DNA of 64,000 bases, from contig CAVWQP010000009.1 of assembly GCA_963757125.1 (NCBI GenBank), positions 744,001 to 808,000 on the forward strand. Reading direction: 5' to 3'. Below the pieces are notes generated by a model. That model ran no database searches and was not told where the DNA came from. It saw only the letters and a program-made list of their open reading frames with translations. Origin of the DNA: CAVVSD01 sp963757125. GTDB taxonomy: Bacteria; Actinomycetota; Thermoleophilia; Solirubrobacterales; Solirubrobacteraceae. Shown in pieces: positions 1 to 8,194 of the stretch. The translations under genes and the position numbers were made by a program. How positions within the stretch are numbered: position 1 is the stretch's first letter; each line of letters opens with the position of its first letter.

Positions 1-69
1 CGTAGCTCCGCGCGGCCGCGTGTGGGGTGCGGGGCACGCTCGCGATCTCCATACGCCGCGGTGAGCTTT

Positions 70-86
70 GGGGCCAAGGAGGCCCC
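70..86. terminator. GC-rich hairpin at left edge
   Basis: GGGGCC (70-75) and GGCCCC (81-86) form a perfect 6-bp stem around a 5-base loop. A second hairpin, a 7-bp GC stem with loop ctgt, lies at 190-207. Neither is followed by a T run in either direction. They lie downstream of the minus-strand SDR gene and may end its transcript, but a factor-independent terminator is not demonstrated. I see no gene in bases 1-237. Confidence 0.3.
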
Positions 87-237
87 AACGTCCACCCGAC
101 CCGATGGCGGGTGAGCTATTGCTCGGTATGCGAGCAGAACTCCACCCGCGCCCGCCGCTCACACCTGGTCCGCTCTCGATGAGCTGTTCGGGCGCGCTGT
201 CGCGCCCAACAAACGGTGGCGCGGGCGCCGCCAACCC

Positions 238-981
238 TTACTGCGCCGTGAAGCCCCCATCGACCGGCACGATCGCGCCGGTCATGAACCCCGCCTTCGA
301 GGACGCCAGGAACACCACGACCTCGGCGATCTCCGCCGGCTGGGAGTTGCGGCCGATCGGGTGTGATGCCGCGATCTCGGCGAGGATCGGCGCGGGGTCC
401 GGGGGCAGGACGTCGAGGAGGAACGGGGTCTCGATCGCGCCCGGCGCGACCGCGTTCACGCGGACGCCCTGCGGCGCGAACTCGACAGCGAGCTGCCGTG
501 TGAGCTGGACGATGGCGCCCTTCGAGGCGCAGTAGGCCGCCTGCATCGGGAGGCCGACGAGCCCGGAGATCGACGCCATGTTCACGATCGCCGACGCGTC
601 GCGCTCGGCGAGCGCGGGCAGCGCGGCGCGCGAGTGCACGAAGAATCCGCGCACGTTCGTCGTCATGACGCCGTCCCACTCCTCGTCGCTCGTGTCGAGG
701 ATGCCCTTCATGAGGAAGCGGGCCGCGTTGTTGACGAGGACGTCGAGGCGGCCGAAGCGATCGACGGCCGCTGCCACCGCCGCGTCGGCCGTCGCCGCGT
801 CGGCGACGTCGCCCTGCACCGCGACGATCCGCCCGTCGTCCGTCTCGAGATCGGCCACCGCCGGGTTCAGGTCCTCGGCCACCACGCTGGCCCCCGCGGC
901 GTGCAGCAGGCGCACGACCTCCCTGCCGACGCCGCCCGCGGCACCGGTGACGATCGCGACCTGCCCGTCGAACTCGCTCAT
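238..981 (-). CDS. SDR-family NAD(P)-dependent oxidoreductase
   Basis: A 247-residue classical short-chain dehydrogenase/reductase. It has the N-terminal cofactor motif TGAAGGVG, the NNAA stabilising motif, the catalytic YCASK (Tyr-x3-Lys) with a Ser in the preceding MASISG strand, and a PGAIETPF loop typical of FabG-like enzymes. The substrate cannot be told from sequence. The start is the ATG at 981; an ATG at 990 would add three residues, and the longer open frame upstream is an antisense shadow of the neighbouring gene. It is divergent from the SCP2-like gene at 1027, so the 45-bp gap must hold both promoters. Confidence 0.9.
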   Translation of the reverse strand: MSEFDGQVAIVTGAAGGVGREVVRLLHAAGASVVAEDLNPAVADLETDDGRIVAVQGDVADAATADAAVAAAVDRFGRLDVLVNNAARFLMKGILDTSDEEWDGVMTTNVRGFFVHSRAALPALAERDASAIVNMASISGLVGLPMQAAYCASKGAIVQLTRQLAVEFAPQGVRVNAVAPGAIETPFLLDVLPPDPAPILAEIAASHPIGRNSQPAEIAEVVVFLASSKAGFMTGAIVPVDGGFTAQ

Positions 982-1012
982 GGCCGCCATGCAATCACAG
1001 GCGCTGTGCCGG

Positions 1013-1018
1013 TAGCCT
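1013..1018 (+). promoter_or_regulatory. -10 box, leaderless start of gene at 1027
   Basis: TAGCCT followed by 8 bases and then ATG. This spacing puts the transcription start at or next to the start codon. Confidence 0.5.
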
Positions 1019-1026
1019 GCCGCGCC

Positions 1027-1404
1027 ATGGCGGGAGACGATGCCAAGAGCCTCATCGAGCTGGCCGTGACGCGCTTCCAGGAGGAGGTGCCGGCGCTGGC
1101 GCAGCTCAAGCTCGTGTTCGGCGTCGAGCTCCGCGGGGGCCGCGACGTGCAGATGTACCGCGTCGAGCTGCCTGGTCCGAACGTGACGAAGGGCTTCGCC
1201 GAGGACGCGCGCGTGCGCGTCGAGATGCAGCGCTCCTTCTTCAACGTCATGGCCAAGGAGGGCAAGGCCGCCGACTGGCGCGAGGCGTTCATGTACGGCC
1301 AGGCCAAGGCGACTGGCCCGACGCAGATCCTCCAGCTCATCGAGCACGTGGTCGACAAGCACGAGGAGCGCCTGCGGCTGCGGCGCGCTCGCTCGTCGCA
1401 CTGA
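1027..1404 (+). CDS. SCP2-like small protein
   Basis: A 125-residue protein without signal peptide or membrane segment. The central part (a beta strand with VRVEMQ, then a helix, then the FMYGQAKATGP turn) resembles the sterol-carrier SCP2 fold, in which a similar turn precedes the last helix. That is a family-level resemblance only, and the ligand is unknown. It is followed by agmatine deiminase after 5 bases, so the two are probably co-transcribed. Confidence 0.65.
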   Translation: MAGDDAKSLIELAVTRFQEEVPALAQLKLVFGVELRGGRDVQMYRVELPGPNVTKGFAEDARVRVEMQRSFFNVMAKEGKAADWREAFMYGQAKATGPTQILQLIEHVVDKHEERLRLRRARSSH

Positions 1405-1409
1405 GCACC

Positions 1410-2390
1410 ATGCGGATGCCGGCGGAGTGGGCGCCGCACGAGCGGACGCTCATGGCCTGGCCGTGCCGGAAGGAGCTCTGGGGCAGCACCATCGAGCAGG
1501 CACGCCGCGACCACGCGACGGTCATCAACGCGATCGCCGCGTTCGAGCCGGTGACGCTCGTCGTCCATCCCTCCGACGTCGCCGACGCGACCGCGGCCGT
1601 GACCGACCGGGTCGAGGTCGTCGAGCGCCCGATCGACGACTCCTGGATGCGCGACACCGGCCCGATCTACGTCGTGGACGAGTCGGGCCTACGCACCGGC
1701 GTGCACTTCCGCTTCAACGGCTGGGGCGGCAGCTTCACCCCGTTCGACGGCGACGAGGCGGCCGGGCGCTGGCTCGTCGAGCACCTGGGCGATCCGATCG
1801 TGGAGGTCCCGCTCGTGCTCGAGGGCGGCTCGATCGCGGTGGACGGGCACGGCGTGCTCCTCACGACCGAGGAGTGCCTGCTGCACCCGAACCGCAACCC
1901 CGACCGCTCGCGCGAGGAGATCGAGGCGTCGCTCATCGAGCATCTGGGCGCCGAGCGCGTCGTGTGGCTGGGACAGGGCCTCGTGGAAGACCGCGACACC
2001 GACGGCCACGTCGACCTCATCGCGTCGTTCTGCGCGCCCGGGCGGGTGCTGCTGCAGACCGTGCCCGAGGGCAACCCGAACTTCGAGCGCTGCGAGGAGA
2101 ACCGGCGCAGGGCACAGGACGCCGGTCTGGAGATCGTCCCGGTCGAGCAGCTCTCCTACGTGGAGGTCGCCGGCGAGGAGGTCGCCGTCTCCTACCTGAA
2201 CCACTACGTCTGCAACCGTGCGGTGATCGTGCCCGTCGCGGGGACCGAGCACGACGAGCCCGCGCTCGCGACGATCGCCGGCGGCTTCCCGGGCCGCGAG
2301 ATCGTGCCGGTTCCGGGAGCCGTCCTCGCCTACGGCGGCGGCGGGCCGCACTGCGTCACCCAGCAGGTGCCCGAGCAGGCGCGCGACTAG
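1410..2390 (+). CDS. aguA: agmatine deiminase (peptidyl-arginine deiminase family)
   Basis: A 326-residue enzyme of the PAD/agmatine deiminase family, which hydrolyses agmatine to N-carbamoylputrescine and ammonia. The start MPAEWAPH, the SWMRDTGP motif, FNGWGG, the HVDL histidine and the C-terminal GGGPHCVTQQ motif with the nucleophilic cysteine (about residue 315) are all present. Family members normally run 330-370 residues, so this one is slightly short. Starts at 1410 and 1416 are both possible; the second gives the usual family N-terminus. No other polyamine gene lies nearby, so agmatine as substrate is inferred from the family. Confidence 0.85.
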   Translation: MRMPAEWAPHERTLMAWPCRKELWGSTIEQARRDHATVINAIAAFEPVTLVVHPSDVADATAAVTDRVEVVERPIDDSWMRDTGPIYVVDESGLRTGVHFRFNGWGGSFTPFDGDEAAGRWLVEHLGDPIVEVPLVLEGGSIAVDGHGVLLTTEECLLHPNRNPDRSREEIEASLIEHLGAERVVWLGQGLVEDRDTDGHVDLIASFCAPGRVLLQTVPEGNPNFERCEENRRRAQDAGLEIVPVEQLSYVEVAGEEVAVSYLNHYVCNRAVIVPVAGTEHDEPALATIAGGFPGREIVPVPGAVLAYGGGGPHCVTQQVPEQARD

Positions 2391-2536
2391 AGGAACGGGA
2401 GCAGTCGTACGAGCAGCGCCATCACGTCGGAGGCGATGAGGCCGGCGATCGAGCAGGAGAACAGCAGCACGAAGAGCATCACGCCCTCGCCGCCGCCGGG
2501 ATTGTGGTTCGGGTCGGCCCGACGGGTGATATGCAT
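2387..2536 (-). CDS. possible small single-pass membrane peptide
   Basis: A 49-codon frame whose last 30 residues are very hydrophobic (beginning MLFVLLFSCSIAG) and would span a membrane once. The first 19 residues are polar, with a GGGEG run. A shorter version could start at the ATG at 2479, behind a GAGGG stretch. Its TAG shares the palindrome CTAG with the aguA stop, so the two genes end face to face. I do not recognise it and it may be spurious. Confidence 0.35.
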   Translation of the reverse strand: MHITRRADPNHNPGGGEGVMLFVLLFSCSIAGLIASDVMALLVRLLPFL

Positions 2537-2596
2537 CGGGTCCGCACGTTGGACGGACCGACGATGACTTCCGGCGTCGGCGGTCGTCCCTCTCCC

Positions 2597-3145
2597 ATGG
2601 CGAAGCTCATCTACACCTCGATCACCTCCCTCGACGGCTACGTCGCCGACGCGTCCGGCTCGTGGGACTGGTCGTTCCCCGACGAGGAGGTCCACGCGTT
2701 CGTCAACGACCTCGAGCGGCCGATCGGCACCCATCTCTACGGGCGCAAGCTCTACGAGGTGCTGCAGGCCTGGGAGACGATGGACGACCCGGCCCCGGCC
2801 ATGCGCGACTACGCGACGCTCTGGCGTGCCTCGGAGAAGATCGTGTACTCGCGCACGCTCGACCACGTCTCCAGCGCGCGGACGCGCATCGAGCGCACCT
2901 TCGACCCGGACGCCGTCCGCGCCATGAAGGACGCGGCGAGCACCGACATCGGCATCGGCGGCCCACACATCGCAGCGGAGGCGCTGCGGGCGGGCCTCGT
3001 CGACGAGATCGGCCTGCTCGTGTCACCGGTCGTGGTGGGCGGCGGCAACCCCGCGTTGCCCGACGACGTGCGCATCGACCTCGAGCTCCTCGACGAGCGC
3101 CGCTTCGGCAACGGCGTCGTCTACCTGCGCTACCGAACCCGCTAG
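2597..3145 (+). CDS. dihydrofolate-reductase-like (RibD C-terminal) protein
   Basis: A 182-residue RibD_C/DHFR-fold reductase. It starts with MAKLIYTSITSLDGYVAD, as this family does, carries YGRKLYEV, and has the nucleotide-binding GIGGPHIAAEAL segment and VVVGGGNPALP near the C-terminus. Members bind NAD(P)H; their substrates are mostly unknown. An in-frame ATG at 2564 could add 11 residues, but homology begins at 2597. It overlaps the convergent glycosylase gene by 4 bases. Confidence 0.85.
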   Translation: MAKLIYTSITSLDGYVADASGSWDWSFPDEEVHAFVNDLERPIGTHLYGRKLYEVLQAWETMDDPAPAMRDYATLWRASEKIVYSRTLDHVSSARTRIERTFDPDAVRAMKDAASTDIGIGGPHIAAEALRAGLVDEIGLLVSPVVVGGGNPALPDDVRIDLELLDERRFGNGVVYLRYRTR

Positions 3146-3921
3146 ACCTGCTCGGCCGGGCACCAGTACGTCGTGCGCCCGCCGACCGTCTCGCGGACGA
3201 GCTCGGTCCCGTCGCGCGGGCAGCGCCCACCGCGCTCGCGGTGGGAGATGAACCGCCCGGTGTGCACGCCGCCGAGCTTCACGGCCGACCGCACGGCGGC
3301 GCGGATCGCGCGGCGCAGCCGGTCGAGCTCGTCCGTGCTCAGCGACCCGGCCTCGCGCACGGGTGACAGACGCGCCTGCCAGAGCGCCTCGTCGGCGAGC
3401 AGGTTGCCGACCCCGGCGATGACCGCCTGATCCATGATCCGGGCCTTCAGCGGCGCCGTCCCACGCCCGACGCGGGCGCGGAACTCCTCACGCCCGACGA
3501 GCGCGGCGTCTGGGCCGACGCCGGTGAGGTCGGGCTCCAGGCGCACGCGCCCGAGCCGGCGCTTGTCGCGCAGCGCGAGCATCCCGCCGTCCTCGAAGCG
3601 GATCGTGAAGCGATCCCACTTCGGGCCGTCGGCGCCGCGCACCCGGTCGCCCGCGGCGGAGTCGTCGACGACGATCCGCCCGGCCATGCCGAGGTGGATG
3701 CCGAGGTCCGGCCCCTCGCCGTCGTCGGTCTCGACCCACATCGACTTCCCTCGACGCAGCGCCTTCGTGAGCGTCCGCCCGACGAGGGCGTCGGAGATCT
3801 CTCCCGGGGAGTGGGGCCTGCAGACCCAGGTATCGGTGTCGTCGATCTCCGCGATGCGGCGACCGAGCGCCCGTGCCTCCACGAGCGCCCTCGCCCGCTC
3901 GACCTCGGGAAGCTCCGGCAC
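3142..3921 (-). CDS. Fpg/Nei-family DNA glycosylase
   Basis: A 259-residue base-excision repair glycosylase/AP lyase. The N-terminal PELPEVE gives the catalytic Pro and Glu after Met removal, GKSMWVE supplies the conserved lysine, and the H2TH region is clear (AVIAGVGNLLADEALW). The C-terminal zinc-finger region is odd. Where Fpg has C-x2-C ... C-x2-C, this protein has HRERGGRCPRDG ... YWCPAEQV, keeping only one cysteine of each pair, while the GGRT arginine is retained. The GTG start at 3921 follows a GGGG stretch. Fpg (8-oxoG) and Nei (oxidised pyrimidine) specificity cannot be separated here. Confidence 0.88.
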   Translation of the reverse strand: MPELPEVERARALVEARALGRRIAEIDDTDTWVCRPHSPGEISDALVGRTLTKALRRGKSMWVETDDGEGPDLGIHLGMAGRIVVDDSAAGDRVRGADGPKWDRFTIRFEDGGMLALRDKRRLGRVRLEPDLTGVGPDAALVGREEFRARVGRGTAPLKARIMDQAVIAGVGNLLADEALWQARLSPVREAGSLSTDELDRLRRAIRAAVRSAVKLGGVHTGRFISHRERGGRCPRDGTELVRETVGGRTTYWCPAEQV

Positions 3922-4098
3922 ACCCCAAATCTAGTGCCGACGATCGGACGCACACGCGGTCCCGGCGGTCGCCGATCACCGTCTGACGCCACGCGACGAC
4001 CGGTCACGTGCCCGGGCACGCTTCCGGATCGTCCCGCGGCGCCATACGGCGCCGGCGATCGCCGACCACCGCGCGTGCGTCAGACCGCCGACACTCGT

Positions 4099-4104
4099 TA
4101 CCTT
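4099..4104 (+). promoter_or_regulatory. -10 box, leaderless start of gene at 4111
   Basis: TACCTT, 6 bases, then GTG. The GGAGG directly before the GTG is too close to serve as a ribosome-binding site, which favours leaderless translation. Confidence 0.45.
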
Positions 4105-4110
4105 GGAGGG

Positions 4111-5025
4111 GTGGAAGGCGCCCGTTCCCGACGGAGCGTCCACGTCGTCCCCGGCTCCAGCGAGCGGTTCCTCGCCAAGGCCGCCCAGCTCGACGCGGAC
4201 CAGCTCATCCTCGATCTCGAGGACGCGGTGTCCCTCGACGACAAGGACCGCGCCCGCGGGCTCGTCGTCGATGCGACGCGTGCGCTCGACGTGGGCGGGA
4301 AGACCCTCTCCGTACGGGTCAATGCCACGGACAGCCCCCACTGCCACCGGGACCTCATCGCGCTCGCCGAGGGCGCCGGCGCGCAGCTCGCGACCATCGT
4401 CCTGCCGAAGGTCAGGACGACCGCGGACATCGCGTTCGCCGACCTGCTGCTGTCACAGCTCGAGGAGGCGTGCGGGCTCGAGCGGGGCGGGATCGGCATC
4501 GACGTCCAGATCGAGGACGCCACGGGCCTCGTGCACTGCGAGGCGATCGCCGCCGCACCGCGGGTGGAGGCCCTGCACTTCGGCCCCGGCGACTTCAGCG
4601 CATCGATCGGGATCCCCACGACCACGATCGGCGGGTCGCCCGAGGGCTATCCCGGCGACCACCTCAACCACGTCTACTCCCGGATCCTCATCGCCGCGCG
4701 GGCCGCGGGCGTGCAGGCGATCGACGGCCCGTACGGCGACCTGGGCGACGACGAGGGCCTGCGGACCAGGGCGCGCCTCGTGCGCGCGCTCGGCTACGAC
4801 GGCAAGTGGTCGATCCACCCCGGGCAGATCGCGACGATCAACGAGGTCTTCACGCCGACGGACGCCGAGCTCGCCCGCGCGCAGGCGCTCCTGGACGCCT
4901 ACGAGACGGCCACGACGGGCGCGGCGCGCTTCGAGGGCGAGATGGTCGACGAGGCGAGCCGCAAGATGGCCGAGAGGGTCGTTCGCGCCGGTCGCGCTGC
5001 GGGACGTGTTCCGCTCGGTGACTAG
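4111..5025 (+). CDS. HpcH/HpaI aldolase/citrate lyase (CitE-like) family protein
   Basis: A 304-residue TIM-barrel lyase of the CitE/malyl-CoA lyase group, which cleaves or forms C-C bonds of beta-hydroxyacyl-CoA or 2-oxoacid substrates. It starts with a VHVVPGSSERFLAKA motif typical of CoA-ester lyases and has DLEDAVS, the RVNATDS arginine, QIEDATGL (metal-binding Glu) and FGPGDFSASIG (metal-binding Asp), then KWSIHPGQ near the end. No citF or citD partner is adjacent, so a stand-alone lyase is likely. The GTG at 4111 is chosen because the family N-terminus begins just after it. Confidence 0.85.
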   Translation: MEGARSRRSVHVVPGSSERFLAKAAQLDADQLILDLEDAVSLDDKDRARGLVVDATRALDVGGKTLSVRVNATDSPHCHRDLIALAEGAGAQLATIVLPKVRTTADIAFADLLLSQLEEACGLERGGIGIDVQIEDATGLVHCEAIAAAPRVEALHFGPGDFSASIGIPTTTIGGSPEGYPGDHLNHVYSRILIAARAAGVQAIDGPYGDLGDDEGLRTRARLVRALGYDGKWSIHPGQIATINEVFTPTDAELARAQALLDAYETATTGAARFEGEMVDEASRKMAERVVRAGRAAGRVPLGD

Positions 5026-5124
5026 GCGAATGGCCGATGACACGAGATCCCCGAAACGCCAGCCGGTCGGGCATGATGTCCGGATCCGGGTCGTTCTGAA
5101 ACCCATTCCGAGGTGAATCCTGAC

Positions 5125-6921
5125 GTGAGCGCCACAGCTGTCCCCACGAACCACAAGGAACTGCTGAGCTGGGTCCAGGAGGTGGCCTCACTCACCCAGC
5201 CCGACGCAGTCCACTGGTGCGACGGCTCCAGCGACGAGTACGACGCGCTCTGTCAGGTCCTCGTGGAGGCTGGGACGTTCGAGCGTCTGAACGACGACGT
5301 CCGTCCCAACAGCTATCTGGCGCTCTCCGACCCGGGCGACGTCGCTCGCGTCGAGGACCGCACGTTCATCTGCTCCGCGAAGCAGGACGACGCCGGCCCG
5401 ACGAACAACTGGCGCGACCCGGCCGAGATGCGCTCCCAGCTCGAGGAGCTCTTCAGCGGCACGATGCAGGGCCGCACGATGTACGTGGTGCCCTTCTCGA
5501 TGGGCCCGGTCGGCTCCGACAAGAGCCACATCGGCGTCCAGCTCACGGACTCCGCGTACGTCGCGGTGTCGATGCGCCTCATGACCCGGATGGGCCGCGA
5601 GGCGCTCGAGGTGCTGGGCGACGACGGGGCCTTCGTCCCTTGCGTGCACTCGGTCGGCATGCCGCTGGCCGACGGCGTCGAGGACGTGACGTGGCCGAAC
5701 AACGAGACGAAGTACATCGTCCACTTCCCCGAGTCCCGCGAGATCTGGTCCTACGGCTCGGGCTACGGCGGCAACGCGCTGCTGGGCAAGAAGTGCTTCG
5801 CGCTGCGCATCGCCTCGGCCATCGCGCACGACGACGGCTGGCTCGCCGAGCACATGCTCATCCTGAAGCTGACCTCGCCGGAGGGTGACGTGAAGTACGT
5901 CGCCGCGGCGTTCCCGTCGGCGTCGGGCAAGACGAACCTCGCGATGCTCATCCCCACCCTGTCGGGGTGGAAGGCGGAGACGATCGGCGACGACATCGCC
6001 TGGATGAAGTTCGGCGACGACGGGCGGCTCTACGCGATCAACCCGGAGGCCGGCTTCTTCGGCGTCGCGCCGGGCACGGGCAAGGAGACGAACCCGAACG
6101 CGATCGCCGCGCTGTCGCGCGACGTCATCTTCACGAACGTCGCGAAGACCGACGACGGCGACGTGTGGTGGGAGGGTCTCACCCGGGAGCCGCCCGCCCA
6201 CGCGATCGACTGGCACGGCAACGACTGGACGCCCGCGTCCGATCACCCCGCCGCGCACCCGAACTCGCGCTTCACGGTCGCGGCCGCCCAGGCGCCGTCG
6301 ATCGCGCCCGAGTGGGACGACCCGGCCGGCGTGCCGATCGACGCGTTCCTGTTCGGCGGGCGCCGCGCGACGACCGTCCCGCTCGTGAGCGAGGCGTTCG
6401 ACTGGGAGCACGGCGTGTTCCTGGGCGCGACGATGTCCGTGGAGACCACGGCGGCCCAGGCCGGCGCGGTCGGCCAGCTGCGCTTCGACCCGTTCGCGAT
6501 GCTGCCGTTCTGCGGCTACAACATGGCCGACTACTTCGGGCACTGGCTGGAGATCGGCCGGACGAAGGGCGCGAACCTGCCGAAGATCTTCATGGTCAAC
6601 TGGTTCCGCAAGAGCGACGAGGGCAAGTTCCTGTGGCCCGGCTTCGGCGAGAACAGCCGCGTGCTGGCCTACGTCCTCGGCCGTCTGAACGGCGAGGGCG
6701 ACGTGAAGGAGACCCCGATCGGCCTCGTGCCGACGGCCGACTCGCTGCCGCTGGAGGGCCTCGACATCCCGGCCGACACGCTCGAGGAGCTGCTCACGGT
6801 CGACTCCGACCAGCTGCGCGCGCAGCTCGGGCAGATCGAGGAGCACCTCGACCGGTTCGGCGATCGCCTTCCGGCCGAGGTGCGCTCGCAGTTCGAGAGC
6901 CTGAAGGCTCGACTGGGCTAG
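5125..6921 (+). CDS. pckG: phosphoenolpyruvate carboxykinase (GTP)
   Basis: A 598-residue cytosolic enzyme interconverting oxaloacetate + GTP and PEP + CO2 + GDP, the entry to gluconeogenesis. Family-defining segments are SDKSHIG, the P-loop FPSASGKTNLAML, the VGDD-like GDDIAWM metal site and FLWPGFGENSRVL near the nucleotide. The P-loop normally contains a hyper-reactive cysteine (FPSACGKTN) but here it is serine. The GTG at 5125 is preferred over 5113 because GAGGTGA sits 8 bases upstream of it. Glycerol catabolism genes begin 2 kb further on, which fits a gluconeogenic context. Confidence 0.96.
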   Translation: MSATAVPTNHKELLSWVQEVASLTQPDAVHWCDGSSDEYDALCQVLVEAGTFERLNDDVRPNSYLALSDPGDVARVEDRTFICSAKQDDAGPTNNWRDPAEMRSQLEELFSGTMQGRTMYVVPFSMGPVGSDKSHIGVQLTDSAYVAVSMRLMTRMGREALEVLGDDGAFVPCVHSVGMPLADGVEDVTWPNNETKYIVHFPESREIWSYGSGYGGNALLGKKCFALRIASAIAHDDGWLAEHMLILKLTSPEGDVKYVAAAFPSASGKTNLAMLIPTLSGWKAETIGDDIAWMKFGDDGRLYAINPEAGFFGVAPGTGKETNPNAIAALSRDVIFTNVAKTDDGDVWWEGLTREPPAHAIDWHGNDWTPASDHPAAHPNSRFTVAAAQAPSIAPEWDDPAGVPIDAFLFGGRRATTVPLVSEAFDWEHGVFLGATMSVETTAAQAGAVGQLRFDPFAMLPFCGYNMADYFGHWLEIGRTKGANLPKIFMVNWFRKSDEGKFLWPGFGENSRVLAYVLGRLNGEGDVKETPIGLVPTADSLPLEGLDIPADTLEELLTVDSDQLRAQLGQIEEHLDRFGDRLPAEVRSQFESLKARLG

Positions 6922-6948
6922 CGTCTGCAGACGAGGACCTCGGGCCCG

Positions 6949-7188
6949 CTAGGGCTCGGGGTTCTCGCGCTGACCCGTCGCGAAGTCTCCTTCCGGGTCC
7001 TCGTCGGCGTGGTCGTGGTGCTCCTGACCCTCGGCGAAGTCGCCGTGCTTCTCGTGGGGCGTCTGCTCCTGACCCTCCGCGAAGTCTCGGACGGTCTCGT
7101 CGTCGTCGGAGCGCTGCTCCTGCCCCTCGGCGAAGCTCTCCTCGTGGGCCTGCTCAGGGCGTGCCCTGTCGTCCGGATTGCGTTCCAT
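6949..7188 (-). CDS. small acidic FAEGQ-repeat protein
   Basis: A 79-residue, highly charged, probably disordered protein without cysteine or hydrophobic segment. It consists of four copies of a short motif: SFAEGQEQ, DFAEGQEQ, DFAEGQEH and DFATGQRE, with Phe at about residues 19, 36, 51 and 69, separated by Asp/Glu/His-rich linkers. A weak -10 (TAGTCC) lies 7 bases before the ATG, suggesting a leaderless mRNA. It is convergent with pckG. I know no function for it; binding of a partner or metal through repeated acidic/His linkers is only a guess. Confidence 0.7.
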   Translation of the reverse strand: MERNPDDRARPEQAHEESFAEGQEQRSDDDETVRDFAEGQEQTPHEKHGDFAEGQEHHDHADEDPEGDFATGQRENPEP

Positions 7189-7198
7189 GTGCGAAGGA

Positions 7199-8194
7199 CT
7201 ACCCCGGAAGGGGGTGCCGAAGCAAGCCCTCGCGCCATGCCCAGGCCGCGGTCCGGCGCAGCGTGTCCTCCACCGGCGTGTACTCGAGGCCCAGTTCGCG
7301 GGTCGCGCGCGACCCGTCGTACGCGTGGCCGTGCAGCAGCGTGCGCGCCATCGCGCGGCAGGCGGGCGGGTCGCGATGCAGCGCACGGCATGCGATCTCG
7401 ACGACGCCCGCCAGCGGCGGCGCGATCGCCGCGGGGATGAACCGGGGGCGCTCCTCGCGGCCGCTCAGGCCCCGGAGCAGCGCGAGCGCCTCCTCGGACG
7501 TCAGCGTCACGCCGCACAGGATGTAGCGCTGGCCCGGCGCGCCGCGCTCGGCCGCGAGCAGGTGCCCGCGCGTGCAGTCGTCGATGTCGACGACGCTGAT
7601 GCGCGTGTCCACGAAGACCTTCAGCCGGCCGTCGAGCTGCGCGAGCAGCATCTTCGCGGTCCCCGTGGCGCGGCCGGGGCCCTGGACGGAGGCGGGGTTC
7701 ACGCAGACGACGTCCAGGCCGCGTTCCGCGCCGATCTCGAGGACGGCGCGCTCGCCGGCGTGCTTCGTGCGGTCGTAGTCGGAGAGGTACCACCCGCGGT
7801 GCGGGGTGTCCTCGCGCCCGATCGTGCCCTTCGGCTCGCCGATGGCCGAGGAGGACGACGTGTGCACGAGCCGCGGCAGCCCCGCGTCCGCCGCGGCGCG
7901 CGCGACCGCGGCCGCGCCCGCGACGTTGACGCGCTCGAGCTCGGACGGATCGGACGGGCAGAGCGTGTTGACCCCCGCGACGTGGAAGCCGACGTCGCAG
8001 CCCGCCATGGCCGCGGCGACGCCTGCCTCGTCGAGCAGGTCGCCGGCGACGGGCGTCGCGCCGGCCGCGCGCACCGCGTCGGCGGCGGCGTCGGACCGCA
8101 CGAGCGCGACGACCTCGTCGTCGCGGGCGCGCAGCGCCCCGATGAGCGCCCGGCCGAGCAGCCCCGACCCTCCGGTGACGAATGCGCGCGTCAG
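7199..8194 (-). CDS. NAD-dependent epimerase/dehydratase (extended SDR)
   Basis: About 331 residues. TGGSGLLGRAL is the Rossmann glycine motif, GDLLD follows the second strand, HTSSSSAIG supplies the catalytic Ser and YDRTKHAGE the Tyr-x3-Lys. It resembles dihydroflavonol-reductase/hopanoid-associated sugar epimerases; the substrate is unknown. No ATG, GTG or TTG occurs in frame near the domain start. The best candidate is a CTG at 8194 overlapping the pgsA stop as CTGA, so it is probably translationally coupled to pgsA. Confidence 0.8.
   Translation of the reverse strand: MTRAFVTGGSGLLGRALIGALRARDDEVVALVRSDAAADAVRAAGATPVAGDLLDEAGVAAAMAGCDVGFHVAGVNTLCPSDPSELERVNVAGAAAVARAAADAGLPRLVHTSSSSAIGEPKGTIGREDTPHRGWYLSDYDRTKHAGERAVLEIGAERGLDVVCVNPASVQGPGRATGTAKMLLAQLDGRLKVFVDTRISVVDIDDCTRGHLLAAERGAPGQRYILCGVTLTSEEALALLRGLSGREERPRFIPAAIAPPLAGVVEIACRALHRDPPACRAMARTLLHGHAYDGSRATRELGLEYTPVEDTLRRTAAWAWREGLLRHPLPG

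Noticed and set aside
190..207. Hairpin GGGCGCG/CGCGCCC as a strong terminator
   Set aside because: The stem is perfect but no T run follows on either strand, and the window edge hides the neighbouring gene, so it is mentioned only as a weak candidate.
5188..6846. Long minus-strand open frame antisense to pckG
   Set aside because: Its translation is Arg/Ala/Val/Gly-biased with no motifs. The plus frame is a complete PEP carboxykinase. Such long shadows are expected in DNA this GC-rich.
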